Shown: in pieces, positions 23,355 through 31,104 of the stretch
How the letters are laid out: the number at the start of each line of letters is the position of its first letter
Numbering within the stretch: position 1 is the stretch's first letter
Origin: an uncultured Acetatifactor sp.
GTDB taxonomy: Bacteria > Bacillota > Clostridia > Lachnospirales > Lachnospiraceae
Direction: 5' to 3'
Assembly (NCBI GenBank): GCA_910586515.1
Contig: CAJUGL010000013.1
Span: 1 to 62,605 of the forward strand
Length of the DNA: 62,605 nt
Position numbers and translations under genes: made by a program
The notes under the pieces: generated by a model
Seen by the model: the letters and a program-made list of their open reading frames with translations, nothing else
The model's database searches: none
Told to the model about the DNA's origin: nothing

Positions 23355-24923
23355 TTGGCAAAGACAAGGGCAGGGACCAGAACAGGGACCAGAGCAGAGG
23401 CTATGACCGAAACCAGAAACAGATCCGGGGCAAAATCCCGCAGAACTTCCGGGACAAAACCTCGTAAAAGCTCTGGAACAAAATCCCGTAAAAACAGTGG
23501 GGCAAAACCTCGCAAAAGCGCTGGGACAGGTACGAAAGGAAAGATAAAAAAATACAGGAAACCTTTGAATCTGAATATCGGAATGAGTATCTTCGGCGCA
23601 ATTTTTATCTATGTCGTTGTCTGTGTCATCATGTACTTCCAAACCAGCCATATAGTGCGGTATGAGGTACAGGAGGGTTCTCTGGCTGCAGACACAATTT
23701 ATCGGGGAATTGTTCTGCGGGACGAGACGGTGGTCTGCGCAGAAAGCGCAGGGTATGTGAATTATTACGCCTGGGAGGGATCCCGCGTGGCACAGAACGA
23801 TCTGGTCTACGTGGTGGACGAGACAGGACGGCTGAACGAGGAGCTGGAGAGCATGTATCTGGGGGAGAACTCTCTTACGGATGAGGAACTGGCTGAATTT
23901 CGGAATGAAATCGTGAATTTCGTTCATGGTTTTACCCCCGTTAATTATGATGTCACCTACGATTTTAAGTATTCTCTGAAAAATACCGTACTGCGGCTGG
24001 CAGGCGCAAATATGCTGCAGAGCATCGGGGATGTAAACGGAACGGGAGCAGGCATTGTGAACAGCTTCCGCGCTCCCGTCACGGGGATTGTGGCCTATTG
24101 GACAGACGGCTATGAAGCGCTTTCTGCTCAGGATGTCACAGCAGAGATTCTTGACGAAAAAGAATACGAAAAGAAACGCATGATCAACAATACCCTGGTG
24201 GAGTCCGGCGAGGCGGTTTATAAACTGTCCACCAATGAGGACTGGTCCATAGTTATCCCGGTGGACCCGGACAGAGGACTGGAGCTTCAGGAGGCGGGGA
24301 CCGTCAAAGTGCGTTTTCTGAAGAATCAGTATGAATCTTGGGGAACGACAAAGCTGCTCACCAACGCGGACGGAAACACATACATACAGCTCACCTTCAC
24401 CAATTCCATGATTACCTTTATCTCAGAACGATTTCTGGATGTGGAATTGATCGTAGAGGACGAGAAAGGGTTAAAAATACCCGTGTCTTCCATTGTCCAG
24501 AAGGAATTTTTTCTTATTCCGGAAGAATATGTCATTCCGGGGGGCGCCAACGGCGGGGACAGCATTGTCAGACAGTGTTATCTGGAGGACGGCACAATTT
24601 CCAGCGAGATTGTGGAGATCGAGGTATACTATTTTGACAGTGAGAGCAAGGAATACTATCTGGACAGTTCCATGCTTGCCTCAGGAGAAAATCTGTATAA
24701 ACCGGACAGTGAAGAAACCTTTACCGTGAGCAAACGGGCAACCCTGATCGGTGTGTACAATATGAACAAGGGTTACGCTGATTTTAAGCAAATTACCATA
24801 TTATATGAAAATGATGAATATGCTATTGTCAAGCCCAATACAAAATACGGGCTGAACGTTTATGACTATATTGTGTTAAATGCGGAATCCGTTCGAGACG
24901 ATCAATTCATCAATCAGAAATAA
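23355..24923 (+). CDS. HlyD-like (membrane fusion) protein with basic repeat tail
   Basis: A predicted membrane protein of about 522 residues. It has a very basic, low-complexity N-terminal cytoplasmic tail made of 8-residue repeats (SGTKPRKS, SGTKSRKN, SGAKPRKS), one membrane helix (IGMSIFGAIFIYVVVCVIM), then an extracellular part with a lipoyl/barrel-sandwich start (RGIVLRDETVVCAESAGYVNYYAWEGSRV) and a beta-rich C-terminus, as in HlyD-type adaptors. No partner exporter is adjacent; in related genomes this gene sits before yggS and sepF, hinting at a division or envelope role. TTG 23355 is preferred because GGAGG lies 6 nt upstream; ATG 23307 would add 16 residues and place a terminator-like hairpin inside the gene. 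Confidence 0.8.
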   Translation: MAKTRAGTRTGTRAEAMTETRNRSGAKSRRTSGTKPRKSSGTKSRKNSGAKPRKSAGTGTKGKIKKYRKPLNLNIGMSIFGAIFIYVVVCVIMYFQTSHIVRYEVQEGSLAADTIYRGIVLRDETVVCAESAGYVNYYAWEGSRVAQNDLVYVVDETGRLNEELESMYLGENSLTDEELAEFRNEIVNFVHGFTPVNYDVTYDFKYSLKNTVLRLAGANMLQSIGDVNGTGAGIVNSFRAPVTGIVAYWTDGYEALSAQDVTAEILDEKEYEKKRMINNTLVESGEAVYKLSTNEDWSIVIPVDPDRGLELQEAGTVKVRFLKNQYESWGTTKLLTNADGNTYIQLTFTNSMITFISERFLDVELIVEDEKGLKIPVSSIVQKEFFLIPEEYVIPGGANGGDSIVRQCYLEDGTISSEIVEIEVYYFDSESKEYYLDSSMLASGENLYKPDSEETFTVSKRATLIGVYNMNKGYADFKQITILYENDEYAIVKPNTKYGLNVYDYIVLNAESVRDDQFINQK

Positions 24924-24994
24924 TCAGACGTCTGGGCGGCATGGAGCAGAACGACCCAAAGCCGCCCGGTCATTTTGGGGAGGGAGAAAGAGTT

Positions 24995-25675
24995 ATGATC
25001 AGAGAAAATATCGAAGAAGTAGAGCGGAAAGTAAAAGACTCCTGCCGGAAGGCGGGGAGAATTTCCGATGAGATAACGCTGATGGCCGTCAGCAAAACCA
25101 TGCCGGTTCTGTTTCTGAGGGAAGCCTATGAGGCCGGTATCCGTGATTTCGGAGAAAACAGGGTGCAGGAGCTGATGGATAAGATTCCGCAGATGCCCGA
25201 CGATGTGCGCTGGCATATGATCGGGCACCTGCAGAGAAACAAGGTGAAATACATCATCGACAAAGTCGCCATGATACACAGTGTGGATTCGCTGCGTCTG
25301 GCAGAGGAGATCAGTCTGGAGGCGGCAAAGAGAGACCTGGTAGTGGATATCCTGGTGGAAGTGAACATCGCCGGGGAGGAGAGCAAGTATGGCGTGACAG
25401 CGGAAGAAGCGTCTTCTCTGGTTGAAAAAATTGCCAAACTTCCCGCTCTTCGGGTGCAGGGGCTGATGGCAATTGCCCCATTTACGGAAAATCCGGAAGA
25501 AAACAGACCATATTTTCAAAAAATGAAGAAATTGTGTGTTGACATAGGAGAGAAAAACATTGATAATGGAAATATGACTGTCCTGTCCATGGGAATGTCG
25601 GGAGACTATACCGTGGCTGTAGAGGAAGGGGCCACCTGCATCAGGGTGGGAACGGGAATTTTTGGAGCAAGATAG
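24995..25675 (+). CDS. yggS: YggS/PipY family PLP homeostasis protein
   Basis: A 226-residue single-domain PLP-binding protein with alanine-racemase-like barrel, involved in vitamin B6 and amino-acid balance. The PLP lysine is in LMAVSKTMP; FGENRVQEL, WHMIGHLQRNKVK, LSMGMSGDY and the C-terminal RVGTGIFGAR are all family signatures. ATG 24995 (MIRENIEEV) follows GGGAGAAAGAG; upstream frame extension is not conserved. It sits directly before sepF, the usual Gram-positive order. Confidence 0.95.
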   Translation: MIRENIEEVERKVKDSCRKAGRISDEITLMAVSKTMPVLFLREAYEAGIRDFGENRVQELMDKIPQMPDDVRWHMIGHLQRNKVKYIIDKVAMIHSVDSLRLAEEISLEAAKRDLVVDILVEVNIAGEESKYGVTAEEASSLVEKIAKLPALRVQGLMAIAPFTENPEENRPYFQKMKKLCVDIGEKNIDNGNMTVLSMGMSGDYTVAVEEGATCIRVGTGIFGAR

Positions 25676-25717
25676 CCGCAAACATGGATTGCCGGCAGTG
25701 AAAGGCGTGAATAGATT

Positions 25718-26257
25718 ATGGGTGTAATGGACAAATTTCTGAATTATATGAAATTGAACGGTGAAGAGGAAGACGAGTACTATGATGACGACTATCTGGA
25801 TGATGAGGAGGACGAGGAGCCTGTACCGGCGCCAAGGAGATCTTCTTCCAAAGTACGGGATATAGACGATTACGACGATGAGCGTGAAGACTCTGCCCCC
25901 AGAAGGCAGCCGGCCTCTGCCAATAAAATCACCCCCATCAAGCAGCCATCTGCCAGAAGGAGTGTCGGCGGCAGCAATATGGAGGTCTGTGTAATCAAGC
26001 CTACCTCGGTGGAAGATGCCAGGGAAATTACGGAGACGCTCCTGGCAAGCCGTACCGTAGTGCTGAATCTGGAGGGGCTGGATGTGGATATTGCACAGCG
26101 GATTATTGATTTTACAAGCGGTTCCTGCTACGCAATTTCGGGAAATCTCCAGAAGATTTCTCATTATATTTTTATCATTACGCCCTCCAGCGTGGACATA
26201 TCGGGAGATTTCCAGGATATCTTTAATGATTCCTTTGAAATGCCGATGAATAATTAA
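25718..26257 (+). CDS. sepF: Cell division protein SepF
   Basis: SepF tethers FtsZ to the membrane. The 179-residue protein has an N-terminal membrane-binding helix (MGVMDKFLNYMKL), a long acidic linker (EEEDEYYDDDYLDDEEDEE), a Pro/Arg-rich stretch, and the C-terminal domain (MEVCVIKPTSVEDAREITETLL through FIITPSSVDISGDFQ) with the conserved LNLEGLD and DFTSGSCYA. Context next to yggS agrees. Confidence 0.96.
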   Translation: MGVMDKFLNYMKLNGEEEDEYYDDDYLDDEEDEEPVPAPRRSSSKVRDIDDYDDEREDSAPRRQPASANKITPIKQPSARRSVGGSNMEVCVIKPTSVEDAREITETLLASRTVVLNLEGLDVDIAQRIIDFTSGSCYAISGNLQKISHYIFIITPSSVDISGDFQDIFNDSFEMPMNN

Positions 26258-26307
26258 GTCTTGGATCCGTGAACAGCAGCATGAATTCCAAAGAAAAGGG
26301 GACAGGT

Positions 26308-27417
26308 ATGCCAGACAGATTAATGGTTTTATATCAGAAGAATCCGTGTTATGAGATTGTCTTTTCCGCATCCTTTGACGAACTGTGGGAAGAGCTGGAA
26401 AAGCTGGGATGCGCGGACAGGCAGTTATGTATCGTTACGGATTCCAAAGTAGACGAATATTATGGGGATACAGCGCTGAAGCTTCTGGAGGGAAAATGCA
26501 GAAGGGCATTTAAATACGTTTTTGCTGAAGGCGAGGAAAGCAAAAATCTGGATACGGTGAAGGAGATTTATAAATTCCTCATCGAAAAAGGGTTCGAACG
26601 CGGAGATATGCTTCTGGCCTTGGGCGGCGGCGTGACAGGAGATATTACAGGATATACGGCGGCGACTTATCTGCGTGGCATTGATTATGTTCAGCTGCCC
26701 ACTTCACTGCTGGCTCAGGCTGACAGCAGTATCGGCGGAAAAACCGGCGTGGATTTCGACGGTTACAAAAATATGGTGGGCGCGTTTAAAATGCCGCGGC
26801 TGGTCTATGTAAATCTGGCCGCTCTGCAGACATTGGGAGACCGGCAGTATTTTTCCGGTTTTGCCGAGATAATGAAGCACGGTCTCATCAAGGATACCGG
26901 GTTTTATGAATGGCTGATTGAGAATATGTACGAAATCTGTGAGCGGGATCTGGATGTACTCAAGGAGATGCTGCTGCGCAGCTGTATGATAAAGAAACAG
27001 GTGGTGGAGAAAGACCCCACGGAACAGGGAGACCGCGCTCTGTTGAATTTTGGACATACCATCGGCCATGCCATTGAAAAAGCGAAGAATTTTGAATTGT
27101 TTCACGGAGAATGTGTGGCTCTGGGAGCAGTGGCTGCAGCCTATATCTCCTGGAAGCGTGAACTTTTGTCCATGGAAGAGTATTATGAGATCAGAGATAT
27201 GTTTGTACCGTTTTATCTGCCCATATCCGTAGACGGGATCGCCCCTCAGGAGATTGTGGAGCTGACGAAATCCGACAAGAAAATGCAGGGCGGGAAGATT
27301 AAATTTGTTCTGCTGAAAAAGATCGGAAAGGCATTTATCGACAGCACGGTGACAGAGGAAGAAATCCTGGCTGCTGTCAGAGAAATCCATTTCAGTGAAG
27401 AGGATGCTCATGCTTAA
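26308..27417 (+). CDS. aroB: 3-dehydroquinate synthase AroB
   Basis: Second step of the shikimate pathway. The NAD-binding LALGGGVTGDITGYTAATYLRG and LPTSLLAQADSSIGGKTGVDF signatures and the Zn-site ligands in GFAEIMKHGLI, NFGHTIGHAIEK and HGECVALG are present. ATG 26308 (AAGGGG upstream) gives 369 residues; the frame reaches back to GTG 26269 but without a good ribosome site. The gene lies alone between sepF and lspA, without other aromatic-pathway genes, and overlaps lspA. Confidence 0.95.
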   Translation: MPDRLMVLYQKNPCYEIVFSASFDELWEELEKLGCADRQLCIVTDSKVDEYYGDTALKLLEGKCRRAFKYVFAEGEESKNLDTVKEIYKFLIEKGFERGDMLLALGGGVTGDITGYTAATYLRGIDYVQLPTSLLAQADSSIGGKTGVDFDGYKNMVGAFKMPRLVYVNLAALQTLGDRQYFSGFAEIMKHGLIKDTGFYEWLIENMYEICERDLDVLKEMLLRSCMIKKQVVEKDPTEQGDRALLNFGHTIGHAIEKAKNFELFHGECVALGAVAAAYISWKRELLSMEEYYEIRDMFVPFYLPISVDGIAPQEIVELTKSDKKMQGGKIKFVLLKKIGKAFIDSTVTEEEILAAVREIHFSEEDAHA

Positions 27418-27934
27418 AAATAGAAATCGAAAATTACTTGCTCTGGACGGCGCAGTCATGCTGGTGCTTTTGTTTGCGGATCAGTTCACAAAATATCTTG
27501 CCATAACCCGTCTGAAGGGTAATCCGGCCTATGTGCTCATTGAAGGAGTACTGGAGCTGCAGTATGTGGAAAACAGGGGGATAGCCTTCAGCCTTTTTCA
27601 GGGACGGAAAATTCTGATCCTGACATTGGGTCTTCTGATCCTGGGTCTTCTGATCTTCTTTCTGTTTAAACTGCCTGAACAGAAAAAATTTCGAATTATC
27701 CATTTTCTGTTTGCCGCGCTGTTGGCAGGCGCCCTGGGGAATATCATTGACCGAGTGCGTTTTGATTATGTGGTGGACTTTATTTCGTTTGTGCTGATAC
27801 AGTATCCCGTTTTTAATGTGGCGGATTGTTTTATAGTGCTTGCCACGATTATCCTCTTTGTTCTCTTTATGTTCGTCTATAAGGAGGAAGATCTGGAATT
27901 TCTGAGCTTTCGAAGAAAAAAAACTGCCGAGTGA
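27410..27934 (+). CDS. lspA: Lipoprotein signal peptidase LspA
   Basis: Aspartic peptidase that removes lipoprotein signal peptides. Four membrane helices are visible; the catalytic Asp pair lies in GNIIDRVRFDYVVDF and NVADCFIVLA, and the ENRGIAFSLFQG motif is present. ATG 27410 is selected because GAAGAGG lies 6 nt upstream; ATG 27404 or GTG 27395 are possible. It overlaps the end of aroB by 8 nt. A basic tail with FRRKK ends the protein. Confidence 0.94.
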   Translation: MLKNRNRKLLALDGAVMLVLLFADQFTKYLAITRLKGNPAYVLIEGVLELQYVENRGIAFSLFQGRKILILTLGLLILGLLIFFLFKLPEQKKFRIIHFLFAALLAGALGNIIDRVRFDYVVDFISFVLIQYPVFNVADCFIVLATIILFVLFMFVYKEEDLEFLSFRRKKTAE

Positions 27935-28001
27935 TCTGCCCTGCAAGGCGCCGGAAGTTCGGAACCTGTATCTTGATTTATAGGAAAATGCGGAACTTGC
28001 C

Positions 28002-28910
28002 ATGGATGAATTTCGTTTTGAGATAACCGAAGAATTGGAAGATATAAGGATCGATAAGTGTCTTTCTCTGCTTATCGATTCTTTGTCGCGTTCTTTTATA
28101 CAACGGCTGATCAAGGACAATGCCCTGCGGGTAAACGGGCATCCCGTAAAAGGCAGCTATCAGGTGAAGGCGGAGGATATTGTAGAATTCATTCTGCCCA
28201 AGGCGGTTGAGCCGGACATTGAGCCGGAGGACATTCCTCTGGATATTCTATATGAAGACAGAGATGTCATTGTGGTAAACAAACCAAAGGGAATGGTGGT
28301 GCATCCCGCCGCGGGACATTACAGCGGCACGCTGGTGAATGCCCTTATGTACCACTGCGGCAGCGATCTGTCCGGGATCAATGGCATTCTTCGTCCGGGG
28401 ATTGTGCACAGGATTGATATGAATACCACGGGTTCTGTCATTGCCTGTAAAAATGACATTGCCCACAACCGGATTGCGGAACAGCTGAAGGAGCATTCTG
28501 TCACAAGGCGGTATCAGGCAATCTGTCACGGAACCTTTCGGGAAATGTCAGGAACCGTAGACAAGCCCGTCGGACGGCATCCCACAGATCGGAAAAAAAT
28601 GGCGGTCAATGAAAAAAACGGGAAGCGGGCGGTTACTCATTATCGTGTGCTGAACGCTTTCCGGGAATATACTTATATTGAATGCGAGCTGGAGACCGGA
28701 CGCACACACCAGATAAGGGTTCATCTGGCCAGCATAGGCCATCCGCTGCTGGGCGACGAAGTGTATTCGGATCGAAAATCTCCCTTTCGTCTCCAGGGAC
28801 AGACGCTCCACGCGAAAACGCTGGGTTTTGTCCATCCCTCCACGGGAAACTACACGGAGATAGACGCTCCTCTGCCTGACTATTTTCGGCACTTGCTGGA
28901 AATATTATAA
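28002..28910 (+). CDS. rluD: RluD-family rRNA pseudouridine synthase
   Basis: A 302-residue RluA/RluD-family enzyme. An S4 domain (DIRIDKCLSLLIDSLSRSFIQRLIKDNALRVNG) precedes the catalytic domain, whose active-site Asp is in GIVHRIDMNTTG (usually HRLDKDTSG, so the loop varies but the Asp is kept). GRTHQIRVHLASIGHPLLGDEVY closes the active site. It follows lspA, the usual Gram-positive neighbour. The ribosome site is weak. The exact rRNA target cannot be told from sequence. Confidence 0.94.
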   Translation: MDEFRFEITEELEDIRIDKCLSLLIDSLSRSFIQRLIKDNALRVNGHPVKGSYQVKAEDIVEFILPKAVEPDIEPEDIPLDILYEDRDVIVVNKPKGMVVHPAAGHYSGTLVNALMYHCGSDLSGINGILRPGIVHRIDMNTTGSVIACKNDIAHNRIAEQLKEHSVTRRYQAICHGTFREMSGTVDKPVGRHPTDRKKMAVNEKNGKRAVTHYRVLNAFREYTYIECELETGRTHQIRVHLASIGHPLLGDEVYSDRKSPFRLQGQTLHAKTLGFVHPSTGNYTEIDAPLPDYFRHLLEIL

Positions 28911-28924
28911 ATGGCACTTTTCTG

Positions 28925-28953
28925 TTGTCTAAATATTACTCTTGATGTATAAT
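28925..28953 (+). promoter_or_regulatory. Promoter of the cytidylate-kinase-like gene
   Basis: TTGTCT (28925-28930) and TATAAT (28948-28953) with a 17-nt spacer, 66 nt before the start at 29020. Confidence 0.65.
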
Positions 28954-29019
28954 AAAAGCAGGTAGAAGCACTTCTGCAAGGCAATGCTTTTATACTCTGT
29001 AAAGAAAAGAGGTATCCAT

Positions 29020-29658
29020 ATGAATACAGTTGTGACAATCGGAAGACAATTTGGTTCCGCCGGACGTGAGATCGGGGAAAAGGTAGCGGAATATTTCGGC
29101 ATTAAATACTATGACAAGGAATTGCTGACCAGAGCGGCCAAGGAGAGCGGGTTCTGTGAGGAGATGATTCAGAATCATGATGAGAGGCCTACCAATTCTT
29201 TCCTGTACAATCTGGTGATGGACACCTATTCCTTCGGCTACAACAGCTCTTCCTTTGTGGATGTGCCTATCAGCCACAAGGTATTTCTGGCCCAGTTTGA
29301 TACCATCAAGAAAATTGCGGATGAAGGCCCCTGCGTTATCGTGGGCCGCTGCGCGGATTATGCCCTTGCGGACAGGGACAATGTAATCGATCTGTTCATT
29401 TTGGGCAATGAGGATGTAAAAATCAAACGTATTATGGAAAAATATAATCTGTCCGAGAACAAGGCCAGGGACATGATGATCAAGAAGGATAAACAGCGCC
29501 AGAGCTATTATAATTATTATTCTTCGAAAAAATGGGGACGGGCGGACAGCTATGACCTGTGCATCAACAGCTCCATACTGGGAGAAGAGGGCACAGTGAA
29601 GCTGATTATTCAGTATATCGAAGATTTTGAGAAGAAAAATTACAAGCATAAGGCATAA
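29020..29658 (+). CDS. Cytidylate kinase-like family protein
   Basis: A 212-residue P-loop-type kinase of the cytidylate-kinase-like family common in Clostridia. The N-terminus reads VVTIGRQFGSAGREIGEKVAEYFG, in which the canonical GxxGxGK loop is replaced by GRQFGSAGREIG; then YYDKELL, GPCVIVGRCADYAL, and a lid-like basic segment (KKDKQRQSYYNYYSSKKWG). The true substrate is unknown. ATG 29020 has AAGAGG 7 nt upstream and an own promoter. Confidence 0.85.
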   Translation: MNTVVTIGRQFGSAGREIGEKVAEYFGIKYYDKELLTRAAKESGFCEEMIQNHDERPTNSFLYNLVMDTYSFGYNSSSFVDVPISHKVFLAQFDTIKKIADEGPCVIVGRCADYALADRDNVIDLFILGNEDVKIKRIMEKYNLSENKARDMMIKKDKQRQSYYNYYSSKKWGRADSYDLCINSSILGEEGTVKLIIQYIEDFEKKNYKHKA

Positions 29659-29663
29659 AAGTA

Positions 29664-29693
29664 TTGACAGTATCCGGCACCTTATGGTAGAAT
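29664..29693 (+). promoter_or_regulatory. Promoter of the L21/L27 operon
   Basis: TTGACA (29664-29669), 18-nt spacer, TAGAAT (29688-29693). Transcription would start near 29700, leaving a leader of about 135 nt before rplU. Confidence 0.7.
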
Positions 29694-29699
29694 GCTATG

Positions 29700-29834
29700 G
29701 TGTGGCGTGGACAGAAGCGTCATGCGTTAATGCCGCATGACCCGGTATAAGAGCGATTCCCAGGATATATTTCCGGGAAGCCACCAAGGTCAGCGAGTAA
29801 ATGAACCAGGCGGTTCATGAATAGGAGGTGCCTA
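29700..29834 (+). ncRNA. Probable ribosomal protein L21 leader
   Basis: The untranslated leader before rplU contains stems such as GTCATGCG-N-CGCATGAC and CCAGGATATATTTCCGGG and has the place and length of the Firmicutes L21 leader, a cis-element thought to bind L21 and repress the operon. The call rests on position and folding, not on a covariance model. Confidence 0.55.
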
Positions 29835-30146
29835 ATGACATACGCAATTATTGCAACAGGCGGAAAACAGTACAAAGTAGTTGAGAATCAGGAGATTTTT
29901 GTTGAGAAGCTGGACGCAGAAGTCGGCAGCAGCATTACTTTTGACCGTGTTATCGCAATAAGCAGTGACGGCAATCTGAACGTAGGCGAAGCAGTGGCAA
30001 ATGCTACCGTATCCGCTACCGTGGAAGATCAGGTTCGTGGTAAGAAGATTATTGTATACAAGTACAAGAGAAAAACCGGATACCACAAGAAGAACGGTCA
30101 CAGACAGGCCTATACAAAGGTTAAGATTAACAAGATCAACGAATAG
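29835..30146 (+). CDS. rplU: Ribosomal protein bL21
   Basis: A 103-residue 50S protein beginning MTYAIIATGGKQYKV and ending in the basic YKYKRKTGYHKKNGHRQAYTKVKI tract, both diagnostic. ATG 29835 has AGGAGG 6 nt upstream. First gene of rplU-prp-rpmA. Confidence 0.98.
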   Translation: MTYAIIATGGKQYKVVENQEIFVEKLDAEVGSSITFDRVIAISSDGNLNVGEAVANATVSATVEDQVRGKKIIVYKYKRKTGYHKKNGHRQAYTKVKINKINE

Positions 30147-30151
30147 TCCCC

Positions 30152-30484
30152 ATGACAACCGTAGTAATTTGCAGGAGCCGGGCAGGTTCCTATAAAGGTT
30201 TCTACTGTATGGGACATGCGGGATACGCTAAATCCGGAAAACCTGACATATTGTGTGCAGCCATATCCGCGCTGACAATCGGCACTGTCAATTGCCTGGA
30301 TGAGTTGGCGGGAGAACGGATAAAAGTGACACAGGATGAACGAACAGGTTTTCTCAAATGTGATTTTGAGAGTAGCCTGCAGGAAAAGTCAACCTTTCTG
30401 CTGGATTCCATGGTTTTCAATCTGGAAAACCTCAGCAGGGAATATGGAAAAAGATATTTACAAGTAAAATACGAGGAGGTGTAA
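30152..30484 (+). CDS. prp: Ribosomal-processing cysteine protease Prp
   Basis: A 110-residue cysteine protease that removes the N-terminal extension of L27. The catalytic pair is in GHAGYAKSGKPDILCAAIS (His and Cys 13 residues apart). It sits between rplU and rpmA as in all Firmicutes that make extended L27. It starts 6 nt after the rplU stop, and ends 3 nt before rpmA. Confidence 0.95.
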   Translation: MTTVVICRSRAGSYKGFYCMGHAGYAKSGKPDILCAAISALTIGTVNCLDELAGERIKVTQDERTGFLKCDFESSLQEKSTFLLDSMVFNLENLSREYGKRYLQVKYEEV

Positions 30485-30487
30485 GCC

Positions 30488-30772
30488 ATGATTCATATGA
30501 ACCTTCAATTTTTTGCCCATAAAAAGGGAGTCGGTTCAACCAAGAACGGCAGAGATTCCGAGTCAAAGCGTTTAGGAGCCAAGAGAGCGGACGGACAGTT
30601 TGTGAAAGCCGGAAACATTCTTTACAGACAGCGCGGAACAAAGATTCATCCCGGTGTGAACGTTGGACGGGGCGGAGATGATACTCTGTTTGCGTTGGTT
30701 GACGGAGTTCTTCGTTTTGAGAGAAAAGGAAGAGACAGAAAACAGGCTTCTGTTTATCCTGTAGAGGAATAA
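30488..30772 (+). CDS. rpmA: Ribosomal protein bL27 (precursor with Prp-cleaved extension)
   Basis: A 94-residue 50S protein. The N-terminus MIHMNLQFFAHKKGVGSTKNG carries the LNLQFF-type Prp site, so mature L27 should begin at AHKKG; the essential N-terminal tail that reaches the peptidyl-transferase centre is therefore exposed only after cleavage. AGGAGGTG precedes ATG 30488 by 6 nt. A terminator follows at 30922. Confidence 0.97.
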   Translation: MIHMNLQFFAHKKGVGSTKNGRDSESKRLGAKRADGQFVKAGNILYRQRGTKIHPGVNVGRGGDDTLFALVDGVLRFERKGRDRKQASVYPVEE

Positions 30773-30837
30773 TTGGAATGTTCAGAAGCCCATGCCGCTA
30801 AGTCAAAAAGGCAATTTTGCCAGACTTGCGGGTGCCG

Positions 30838-30954
30838 AAACGCATCTTTTTGCGTTTTGTGTGTATTCCCGCAACAGTTCAGCGTGCTGTCTGAGCGATT
30901 GCGGATAGTTTCGAAGTTGGAGGGCTCCAAACGCATTTGTTTGGGGTCCTTATT
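30838..30954 (+). terminator. Terminator region of the rplU-rpmA operon
   Basis: Two hairpins lie here. AAACGCA/TGCGTTT (30838-30857) ends in TTTTG. The stronger one, GGGCTCCAAAC/GTTTGGGGTCC (30922-30949; 11 bp with two wobble pairs, loop GCATTT), is followed by TTATTTAT. They would end or attenuate transcription before obgE. Confidence 0.65.
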
Positions 30955-31040
30955 TATGCGCAGGCCCGTGTAATGTAAATTTGCCGCTAAAGCGGCACAC
31001 GGGCCGCGCGGCGAGTAGGGTAAAATCACCCCTACTCGAT
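30955..31040. repeat. Structured intergenic repeat, copy 1
   Basis: An 86-bp element: GGCCCGTG (30963-30970) pairs with CACGGGCC (30998-31005), enclosing the hairpin GCCGC-TAAA-GCGGC (30983-30996... loop), followed by a second perfect 9-bp stem CGAGTAGGG/CCCTACTCG (31012-31038). The same layout recurs at 34495-34601. It could be a folded RNA, a palindromic mobile unit or both; it lies between the rpmA terminator and obgE. Confidence 0.75.
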
Positions 31041-31104
31041 CGCAGGTCCATGCAGTGGAAATATGGAACAGAGTTAATGCTGAAAAAACCCGGAGGTGAC
31101 ATTC

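Noticed and set aside
23430..23535. A short CRISPR-like repeat array
   Set aside because: The roughly 24-bp repeats have no unique spacers and translate to basic 8-residue protein repeats in frame.
24914..26371. A 485-residue frame opposite yggS and sepF
   Set aside because: It spans two conserved plus-strand genes and their gap; it is a shadow.
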